Source: an uncultured Clostridia bacterium
GTDB taxonomy: Bacteria > Bacillota > Clostridia > Oscillospirales > Ruminococcaceae
Direction: 5' to 3'
Length of the DNA stretch: 6,793 nucleotides
Assembly (NCBI GenBank): GCA_946563605.1
Contig: CAMNVW010000074.1
Location: 1 to 6,793, forward strand
Shown here: in pieces, positions 1 through 5,016 of the stretch
Position numbering within the stretch: the stretch's first letter is position 1
Layout: each line of letters begins with the position of its first letter
Notes under the pieces: generated by a model
Database searches by the model: none
The model's input: only the letters and a program-made list of their open reading frames with translations
Told to the model about the DNA's origin: nothing
Program-made: the position numbers and the translations under genes

Positions 1-21
1 CAATTTCCGATTGGTTTCCTT

Positions 22-1557
22 TTATTCCCACTCGATGGTTGCCGGTGGTTTGGAGGTGATATCGTAGCAGATGCGGTTGATGTGGTCAACTTCATTGACG
101 ATACGAACCGAAACCTTGTCCAGAACCTCGTAAGGGATTCTTGCCCAGTCAGCGGTCATAAAGTCGGAGGTGACAACGCCGCGCAGTGCCAGGGTGTAAT
201 CATAGGTTCTGAAATCGCCCATAACGCCGACAGAACGCATATCGGTCAGTACGGCAAAGTACTGATGAACAGATTTGTCCAGACCAGCTTTTGCGATTTC
301 ATCGCGGAAGATGAAGTCAGCGTCGCGCAGGATGTCCAGTTTTTCCTTGGTTACTTCGCCGATGACGCGGATTGCAAGTCCAGGCCCCGGGAATGGCTGG
401 CGGTTGACCAGATAATCCGGCAGACCCAGCTCACGGCCCAGCGCACGAACTTCATCCTTAAACAGCAGGCGCAGCGGCTCGATGATCTCTTTGAAATCAA
501 CGTAGTCCGGCAGACCGCCTACATTGTGGTGGGATTTGATGACAGCGGAATCGCCCAAGCCGGATTCAACAACGTCCGCATAGATGGTACCCTGTGCCAG
601 GAAGTCAACCTGTCCGATTTTTTTCGCTTCTTCTTCAAATACGCGGATGAATTCCTCGCCGATGATCTTACGTTTTCTTTCAGGCTCTGTTACGCCTGCC
701 AGTTTGCCGAGGAAACGTTCCTGTGCATTGACGCGGACAAAGTTGATGTCGCCGCTGCCAAATACTGCTTCGATTTCGTCGCCTTCGTTTTTGCGCATCA
801 GACCATGGTCAACAAAGATGCAGGTCAGCTGATTGCCGACTGCTTTGGAGAGCAGCTTTGCAACAACAGAGCTGTCAACGCCGCCGGACAGTGCGAGCAA
901 TACTTTGCCATCGCCGATCTTTTCGCGTGCCTGCTCGATAGCGGTGTTGCAGTAGTCTTTCATGCTCCAGTCGCCAACTGCGCCGCAGATGTTGTACAGG
1001 AAGTTTCTGAGCATCTCGCTGCCGTTCTGGGTATGTTCTACCTCAGGATGATACTGTACGCCAAAAATTTTTCGATCCAGGTTCTGCATAGCAGCAACAG
1101 GGCAGTGCTCGGTGTGAGCGGTGCTCTCGAAACCTTCAGGAAGCTCGCCGACATAATCGACATGGCTCATCCATGTGGTGGATTCCTCCGGCAGGTTTGC
1201 AAACAGCGGAGAAGAAGTATTGAATGCAGTGAGTGTCTTTCCAAATTCTCTGGAAGGAGCGGTTTCAACCTTGCCGCCAAGGGTGTATGCAATCAGCTGG
1301 CAGCCGTAGCACAGTCCCAAGACAGGAATACCCATAGACAAAATAGCAGGGTCGATGTGTGGTGCGCTTTCAGCGTAAACGCTGTTTGGGCCGCCAGTGA
1401 AGATCATACCGATCGGAGAATATTCACGGATTTTCTCCACAGTTGCTTTTCTGAATGGGAGGATCTCGCAGTAGACGCCCAAATCGCGGACACGGCGGGC
1501 AATCAGCTGATTATACTGACCACCGAAGTCCAGGATGAGTACGTTTTGGTGTGACAT
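22..1557 (-). CDS. guaA: GMP synthase (glutamine-hydrolysing)
   Basis: This cytoplasmic enzyme makes GMP from XMP, ATP and glutamine, the last step of guanine nucleotide synthesis. The 511-aa product has the full family length. The N-terminal class I glutamine amidotransferase domain (about residues 5-190) shows the nucleophile elbow GLCYG with Cys83 and the YHPE motif with His170 and Glu172, so the catalytic triad is intact. The ATP pyrophosphatase domain follows, with the P-loop SGGVDSS at 224-230. The C-terminal dimerisation domain carries the conserved FPGPGL motif and ends in the typical SKPPATIEWE. The ATG start is supported by AAAGGATGG (minus strand, 1573-1565) seven bases upstream and by a good promoter. 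It is divergent from the secreted-protein gene and appears monocistronic at this end; only 21 bases lie beyond its stop, so a terminator cannot be judged. No defect is visible. Confidence 0.98.
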   Translation of the reverse strand: MSHQNVLILDFGGQYNQLIARRVRDLGVYCEILPFRKATVEKIREYSPIGMIFTGGPNSVYAESAPHIDPAILSMGIPVLGLCYGCQLIAYTLGGKVETAPSREFGKTLTAFNTSSPLFANLPEESTTWMSHVDYVGELPEGFESTAHTEHCPVAAMQNLDRKIFGVQYHPEVEHTQNGSEMLRNFLYNICGAVGDWSMKDYCNTAIEQAREKIGDGKVLLALSGGVDSSVVAKLLSKAVGNQLTCIFVDHGLMRKNEGDEIEAVFGSGDINFVRVNAQERFLGKLAGVTEPERKRKIIGEEFIRVFEEEAKKIGQVDFLAQGTIYADVVESGLGDSAVIKSHHNVGGLPDYVDFKEIIEPLRLLFKDEVRALGRELGLPDYLVNRQPFPGPGLAIRVIGEVTKEKLDILRDADFIFRDEIAKAGLDKSVHQYFAVLTDMRSVGVMGDFRTYDYTLALRGVVTSDFMTADWARIPYEVLDKVSVRIVNEVDHINRICYDITSKPPATIEWE

Positions 1558-1599
1558 GAAGACACCATCCTTTCATTGGATTAAAGGTTCATTTTCATC

Positions 1600-1628
1600 A
1601 TTATAAAATACAAATGCCTTTTTGTAAA
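1600..1628 (-). promoter_or_regulatory. Sigma-A-type promoter of guaA
   Basis: On the minus strand the -35 hexamer TTTACA (1628-1623) and the -10 hexamer TATAAT (1605-1600) are separated by exactly 17 bases. Transcription would start near 1593, giving a leader of about 35 bases. That is too short for a purine riboswitch, and none is seen. Confidence 0.8.
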
Positions 1629-1673
1629 TAAGCGTCGAAAAAAATCAAGCAAGGAAATGCAAACTCTGGAGGA

Positions 1674-1696
1674 TTGCCGAAGATTATGGTCGGCAA
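1674..1696. repeat. Inverted repeat in the guaA/secreted-protein divergent spacer
   Basis: TTGCCGA (1674-1680) and TCGGCAA (1690-1696) form a perfect 7-bp inverted repeat around a 9-base centre. It lies upstream of the guaA promoter and about 110 bases before the divergent gene. There is no T-run on either side, so it is not an intrinsic terminator. It could be an operator half-site pair or a leader hairpin. A 7-bp repeat can also occur by chance. Confidence 0.4.
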
Positions 1697-1805
1697 AGCG
1701 AGCGGAAATATGAATTTTGTTTAGAGTGTCCAGAATTTGTCTTTTGTAGCGAAAAGAAAATCAGGCATACTAATCTTACAAAAAACATGAAAGCCGAGGA
1801 AGATC

Positions 1806-2552
1806 ATGATGAAATTGAAAAAGAAAATTGCAGCCGTGATGACAGCTGTTCTGCTGACCGCTTTAACGCTGCCGCCTGTCAAAGGAGCGGCTGATCCGAT
1901 ACAGCAGGAGACGCCCAAAATGGAAAGCAAGGTCTATCCGATGATATTGCCCAAAGGCGGTACAATACCGCTGTCCGCAGAATATTTGGAGATGCGTTTG
2001 GGACTCAACTTCGGGGAGATTACCGCCATTACCATCACGTCACTGCCGCCGGAAGGCAGCGGCAAACTGATGCTGGACGGGGTGGAGGTTCAGGTGTACG
2101 ATACCATCTTCCGCAGTGAGCTTGACCGTTTATGCTATGTGCAGGATAAAAACGCGCTGGAGGCGTCGTCAGGCTGGTTCAGCTTTATTCCGATGTGTGC
2201 ATCGGACATTTTGAAAAAAAGCAGCGGAACAAAGGTTTGTGCGACCTTTCAGCTAAAGGGAAATGCGGACGGCGTTGACCGACCGATCGTTCAGGATGTA
2301 TTTTGCCATACCAGTGAACAGACGCCGGTGTTCGCGGCATTGTCCTGCCTGCAGGGGAAGGTTGTGTATACGATCAACCGCAAGCCAGCCAAGGGAACGG
2401 TTGCATTTGAGGGAGGACAGTGTATCTACACACCAAACGAGGGCGCTGTGGGCGCTGACAGCTTTGTACTGACGGCGCTGGACGAGCATGGCGGCGTTTC
2501 TGCGCCGATTAAGGTGCAGGTTGTCATCCAAAAACAGGGCACACAAAAATAA
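1806..2552 (+). CDS. Secreted protein with Ig/cadherin-like beta domains
   Basis: The 248-aa product has a clear Sec signal peptide: a basic start (KLKKK), a hydrophobic stretch at about residues 8-22, and a likely cleavage site near VKG|AAD at 27-28. There is no lipobox, C-terminal membrane segment or sorting signal, so release from the cell is likely. Residues about 45-140 and 170-243 read as beta-rich modules. The second has the pattern KGTVAFEGGQCIYTP followed by GADSFVLTALDEHGG, typical of Big_9/cadherin-like bacterial Ig domains. The first has LDRLCYVQDK and SGWFSFIP, a looser version of the same pattern. Larger clostridial cell-surface proteins carry such modules in tandem; here they stand almost alone, so the function is unknown. 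GAGGA at 1796-1800 fits ATG 1806, or the second ATG at 1809, equally well. No strong promoter was found; the best candidate is weak (TTGTAG 1744-1749, N18, TACTAA). The gene ends at a strong terminator. Confidence 0.85.
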   Translation: MMKLKKKIAAVMTAVLLTALTLPPVKGAADPIQQETPKMESKVYPMILPKGGTIPLSAEYLEMRLGLNFGEITAITITSLPPEGSGKLMLDGVEVQVYDTIFRSELDRLCYVQDKNALEASSGWFSFIPMCASDILKKSSGTKVCATFQLKGNADGVDRPIVQDVFCHTSEQTPVFAALSCLQGKVVYTINRKPAKGTVAFEGGQCIYTPNEGAVGADSFVLTALDEHGGVSAPIKVQVVIQKQGTQK

Positions 2553-2558
2553 TATTTT

Positions 2559-2598
2559 ATCAATAGACACTTCGCAAGAAGTGTCTATTGATTTTTTT
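2559..2598 (+). terminator. Intrinsic terminator of the secreted-protein gene
   Basis: A perfect 15-bp stem (2559-2573 with 2578-2592) closes a GCAA tetraloop and runs into seven Ts (2592-2598). It starts seven bases after the stop codon. On the opposite strand the hairpin is followed by AAAATATT rather than a T-run, so it should work mainly on the plus strand. The stop codon of the convergent regulator gene lies inside the right arm. Confidence 0.92.
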
Positions 2599-2788
2599 CC
2601 GCAGAATCGAGGGGGAGGTTTGCGATGGCGTAGCGGATGCACTGACGAATCAGTTCACTTCGGGTGATTTTATTTTCTTTAGCGAGAGAATCAAGCTTCT
2701 CAACAAGAGATTTTTCCAAAGAGGTGCAGAGCGTTACTTTTGGTGAGAATCTGGAGGAGGATTGCGGTATAAATTTTTGACTGCACAT
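2585..2788 (-). CDS. Ribbon-helix-helix (CopG/Arc-like) DNA-binding protein
   Basis: The 67-aa product matches the ribbon-helix-helix pattern: a short beta strand (KVTLCTSL, about residues 17-24), helix one (EKSLVEKLDSLAKEN) and helix two starting at TRSELIRQCIRYAI (about 43-56). The SELIR motif in helix two is characteristic. Such proteins bind DNA as dimers through the beta ribbon and act as repressors or antitoxins. The ATG at 2788-2786 follows GGTGAT by a few bases and an extended -10 promoter further upstream. No toxin-like gene adjoins it, so a stand-alone regulator is more likely than an antitoxin. A perfect palindrome and a related half-site flank its promoter, which suggests self-repression (inference). 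Its TAG stop is inside the terminator stem of the convergent gene. The first 16 residues are Ser/Gln-rich and probably disordered. Confidence 0.85.
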   Translation of the reverse strand: MCSQKFIPQSSSRFSPKVTLCTSLEKSLVEKLDSLAKENKITRSELIRQCIRYAIANLPLDSAEKNQ

Positions 2789-2808
2789 TTTATCACCAGC
2801 TTTAAATA

Positions 2809-2825
2809 TTTTTTAAGTTGACATT
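2809..2825. repeat. Direct copy of the palindrome arm (putative operator half-site)
   Basis: TTTTTTAAGTTGACATT at 2809-2825 matches the left arm of the palindrome (2863-2879) at 16 of 17 positions. It lies just downstream of the regulator's predicted transcription start, where a bound repressor would block transcription. Confidence 0.6.
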
Positions 2826-2847
2826 TTGCAAAGATTATTCCCATTCC

Positions 2848-2856
2848 ATTATAACA
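2848..2856 (-). promoter_or_regulatory. Extended -10 promoter of the ribbon-helix-helix gene
   Basis: On the minus strand TGTTATAAT (2856-2848) is a TGn extended -10 with a perfect TATAAT. The matching -35 position (2876-2871) lies inside the palindrome and reads GTCAAC, a poor hexamer, which extended -10 promoters tolerate. The start site would be near 2841, about 50 bases before the ATG. Confidence 0.65.
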
Positions 2857-2861
2857 TATAG

Positions 2862-2902
2862 ATTTTTTTAGTTGACATTCACTGAATGTCAACTAAAAAA
2901 AT
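2862..2902. repeat. Perfect 41-bp palindrome, probable operator
   Basis: Two 20-base arms (2862-2881 and 2883-2902) are exact reverse complements around the single base C2882. The core of each arm is AGTTGACATTCA. The outer parts are a T-run on the left and an A-run on the right, so a transcript from either strand would have A, not U, after the hairpin. It therefore cannot be an intrinsic terminator in either direction. Its position over the regulator's -35 region makes an operator for the ribbon-helix-helix protein the simplest reading (inference). Confidence 0.75.
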
Positions 2903-3086
2903 GGCAAGAAGAACTTTGCCTAATTGTCTCTGTTTCAGTAACCTGATAGGTTTATAATGAGGACATTCTTCTCAACTGTTGTGTACGGACGAGAACGAAA
3001 ATTAAAGTTGTTGCAAAACAGCAAAGCGCAAATTGTCTAAAGAAAGCAGAAAAAACAGATAGAAGTTACAAGAAAAAAATAGTACG

Positions 3087-3115
3087 TTGACTTTGTATAT
3101 TATAAGTTATATAAT
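3087..3115 (+). promoter_or_regulatory. Sigma-A-type promoter of the lipoprotein gene
   Basis: TTGACT (3087-3092), a 17-base spacer and TATAAT (3110-3115) form a near-consensus promoter. Transcription would begin near 3122, giving a leader of about 40 bases. The -35 context GTTGACTTT differs from the palindrome half-site GTTGACATT at only one position. Confidence 0.85.
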
Positions 3116-3140
3116 ATGGCGTGTAATATTTTCTAAAGCC

Positions 3141-3152
3141 AGAAGAAAGAAG
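3141..3152 (+). promoter_or_regulatory. Purine-rich ribosome binding site that decides the lipoprotein start
   Basis: AGAAGAAAGAAG lies 8 bases before ATG 3161 but touches the in-frame GTG at 3152. Spacing therefore favours the ATG. The site lacks a GGAGG core, so initiation may be modest. Confidence 0.55.
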
Positions 3153-3160
3153 TGTTTTTT

Positions 3161-4363
3161 ATGAGAATCCGGTCAAGCCTGTTAGCATTGGTTTTGCTGA
3201 TCAGTTTCTGTCTTACGGGATGTCAGGAACAACAGAGGATGAGTGTTAAGGACTATACTGCAAAGTATGCAAGCACAATTGATTTTGAAAAGGGAATGGA
3301 TGACAAGACCTTTGGCAATGCTGATTACCGTGTCTTTCTTTCCGGGGAACATCATTCGCAAACCAAGAGCTTTCAGACGAAGAAAATGCTGATTCAATAT
3401 TTGCATGAAAAGCAGGGGGTAGATTATCTGCTCTATGAAGTTGGAATAGCACATGGCGTTTTACTCGATGATTATATTCGGACGAAGAATGAGGAAAATC
3501 TAACCTTTTGGATGAATGAAATAAAGGGTACGCTTGCTTATACACAGGAAGAGTATGAATTTTGTCACTGGCTGTACGACTATAATCAGCAGCAGCCGGA
3601 GAATCACAAATTACATATCATTGGGTTGGATGTAGAACATCAACAGGCGACCAGCGCCCGCGGATTATCCCTTTTGATGGATGATTCGGTGACGCCGGCA
3701 AAAGAGATTCAATCTCTGATTGAAAGAATAAAAGAATCGGATGGAACCGCAGTCGAAGAATTTCCTCAGGCATTGGAAGACTATCCCGAACAGATGAAGG
3801 AAGTGTTTGGAGAAAATTTTCCATGGGTGGAACAGTATGCGAAAAATGTAACTGCTACATATCAATTTTTTGATTGGATAAAAGCAGAGAAACCAAATCC
3901 TCATCAAATTAGAGATAACGCAATGATGGATAATTTTCGCTTTGTGCTGGAACAGCTTCCCAAGGAAGCAAAATTCTTTGGACAGTTTGGTTTAGATCAC
4001 GTTATTCAGTCTGGCGGAGCAGGATACAACACGTTTGCTACGCAGCTGCAAGAGGATGATTCTCCAGTAAAAGGAGAACTTTGTTCGATTGATCTGGTGT
4101 ATGTATATCAGAGTGATCGTTCAAGAATTGGTTATCAGTGTGAGGTATATCATAACGAACCAATTACTTTGTTCCGAGATTATTATGGCAAGGATACGTT
4201 TGTCTCACTGGATGAAAAGGGAAGTCCATTTTTCCGCTATGAGGGGGAAGAATCGAAGGACAGGGAAGATTTTGACGACAAATTTGCGATAGGCACGACC
4301 GATTATTTCCAGAAGATTTTACTGCTGACCGATTCAGAAGAATGTCAGCCTTATCAGGAATAG
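3161..4363 (+). CDS. Lipoprotein, erythromycin esterase/ChaN-like superfamily
   Basis: The 400-aa product starts with RIRSSLLALVLLISFC and a lipobox LTGC (Cys21), so it should be lipid-anchored on the outer face of the membrane. The mature part resembles the EreA/ChaN/TIKI-type hydrolase superfamily: LSGEHH at about 60-65 (the GExH motif), YEVG at 92-95, the EreA-like segment ending HIIGLDVEH at about 152-160, RDNAMMDNF at 251-259, and FGQFGLDHV at about 273-281. Those His, Glu and Arg positions are where the family keeps its active-site residues. The substrate is unknown; macrolide esterases proper have GExxHG instead, so antibiotic resistance should not be assumed. An in-frame GTG at 3152 would add three residues, but ribosome-site spacing favours ATG 3161. 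It is transcribed alone from a near-consensus promoter and followed by a hairpin. It is visibly richer in A/T-ending codons than guaA and glyS. Confidence 0.8.
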   Translation: MRIRSSLLALVLLISFCLTGCQEQQRMSVKDYTAKYASTIDFEKGMDDKTFGNADYRVFLSGEHHSQTKSFQTKKMLIQYLHEKQGVDYLLYEVGIAHGVLLDDYIRTKNEENLTFWMNEIKGTLAYTQEEYEFCHWLYDYNQQQPENHKLHIIGLDVEHQQATSARGLSLLMDDSVTPAKEIQSLIERIKESDGTAVEEFPQALEDYPEQMKEVFGENFPWVEQYAKNVTATYQFFDWIKAEKPNPHQIRDNAMMDNFRFVLEQLPKEAKFFGQFGLDHVIQSGGAGYNTFATQLQEDDSPVKGELCSIDLVYVYQSDRSRIGYQCEVYHNEPITLFRDYYGKDTFVSLDEKGSPFFRYEGEESKDREDFDDKFAIGTTDYFQKILLLTDSEECQPYQE

Positions 4364-4377
4364 TTTATCAAAAGAAA

Positions 4378-4412
4378 AACAGAGGAATGTTCCTTAGGAA
4401 CATTCCTCTGTT
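4378..4412. terminator. Candidate bidirectional terminator hairpin after the lipoprotein gene
   Basis: A perfect 16-bp stem (4378-4393 with 4397-4412) closes a TTA loop, 14 bases after the lipoprotein stop. On the plus strand it is followed by GCTTTGTGG, a poor T-run. On the minus strand it is followed by TTTTTCTTTT, a better one. It may end lipoprotein transcripts and also stop minus-strand transcription coming from glyS. It is the first and longest hairpin of the array that follows. Confidence 0.6.
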
Positions 4413-5016
4413 GCTTTGTGGTATTGCTCCCCCATAAGGGGCAGGAAGTGTGTTTATCGCAGGGGGAGTCGCTGAGTTTGGCAAAGCCAAACTCACGGGA
4501 GTTCATTGTAAACAATGAACTCCTTCTGCCGGAAATCCAAAAACCAGAAGGTTTTGGTGTGCTCTTTGTGCAGACAAACTTGTTTGTCTCTTTCTTCACA
4601 GAAAGTTGCCGAGGGAGTGGGGCGCGTAGCCCCACAATAGGTTTGTAGAAGCTTGGGAGAATGGAACATAGTTCCATTCTCAAGGTCACGCAACACAAAA
4701 CCGGTTGTAGTACGAAACGATAAGCGTGACTTGTAGCCCCACAAAAAGCTACCGACCTTCTTGAAGGTCAAACAAGGACTGTGAGTGTCAAAAATCATCC
4801 ACCGGATAATTTTTGAGGGGTAGATTCATCACGTTATCAGTTTTCGAGAACCTTTTCTCTTGCAAAAAGGTTCTCGAGCTCTCCCAAGGAGCGCCTGACG
4901 ATAAAAGTCTTTCGCGCTCTGCGGAGTGCGACCAAAGGCGCTGCCTTTGGAAACCGCGAGCTTTTTGAAAAAAGCTCGACCAAAAACTTTATTTTCGCTC
5001 TAACGAACGAAGCCTG
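4413..5016. repeat. Hairpin array: dense run of inverted repeats, no credible gene
   Basis: The stretch is built of successive short inverted repeats with small loops. Arm pairs are: 4473-4482/4486-4495, 4498-4509/4512-4523, 4537-4545/4550-4557 (one bulge), 4572-4579/4582-4589, 4590-4595/4600-4605, 4617-4623/4629-4635, 4657-4667/4671-4681, 4685-4691/4724-4730 (32-base interior), 4754-4760/4763-4769, 4788-4800/4804-4816 (one mismatch), 4845-4856/4865-4876, 4913-4919/4924-4930 (one G.T), 4932-4939/4943-4950, 4957-4966/4969-4978 and 4994-5000/5005-5011 (one mismatch). Roughly half of all bases sit in stems, and the arm sequences differ from one another. GTAGCCCCACAA occurs twice (4626-4637, 4733-4744). 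Open frames here merely read through hairpins and lack ribosome binding sites. It may be a composite of dispersed repeats, a structured 3' untranslated region of glyS, or a non-coding RNA. Confidence 0.8.
4994..5011 (-). terminator. Weak candidate terminator after glyS
   Basis: On the minus strand, six bases past the glyS stop, TTCGTTC and GAGCGAA pair around GTTA (seven pairs, one of them U.G). AATAAAGTTTTTGG follows, so the T-run is short and displaced. Termination here would be partial at best. The pair that is G.U in minus-strand RNA is a C-A mismatch on the plus strand, so folding favours the glyS transcript. Confidence 0.35.

Larger units (their letters stand above)
2789..3160. other. 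AT-rich regulatory spacer between the regulator and lipoprotein genes
   Basis: This 372-base divergent spacer holds the regulator's promoter, a 41-bp perfect palindrome, a direct copy of its arm, and the lipoprotein promoter near its right end. Between about 2903 and 3080 nothing convincing was found: a TATAAT at 2953-2958 lacks a good -35, and the only open frames are under 30 codons with no proper ribosome binding site. Confidence 0.7.

Noticed and set aside
82..1554. 490-codon open frame antisense to guaA
   Set aside because: guaA is unmistakable on the other strand. The long antisense frame follows from its codon bias, and the translation resembles no family and lacks a ribosome binding site.
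1558..1600. Purine riboswitch before guaA
   Set aside because: The predicted leader of about 35 bases is too short to hold one, and no matching structure is seen.
2585..2788. Antitoxin of a toxin-antitoxin pair
   Set aside because: No small toxin gene is adjacent on the same strand; downstream lies the convergent secreted-protein gene and upstream is regulatory spacer.
2862..2902. Palindrome as an intrinsic terminator
   Set aside because: The T-run precedes and the A-run follows the stem on both strands, the reverse of a terminator.
2957..3040. 27-aa plus-strand frame after a TATAAT box
   Set aside because: The ATG overlaps the TATAAT itself, the upstream AGG is a poor ribosome site, and there is no good -35 box.
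3161..4363. Call of a macrolide-resistance gene (ere)
   Set aside because: The similarity is to the wider superfamily only. The first motif is GExH rather than GExxHG, and the protein is a surface lipoprotein, so a resistance claim would be unsupported.
4354..4798. Open frames of 76-114 codons on both strands in the hairpin array
   Set aside because: They run straight through inverted repeats, overlap each other, have no ribosome binding sites and give low-complexity translations without recognisable domains.
4378..5011. CRISPR array or insertion sequence
   Set aside because: There is no repeated unit with regular spacers, no transposase frame, and no long terminal inverted repeats or target-site duplication that I can identify.
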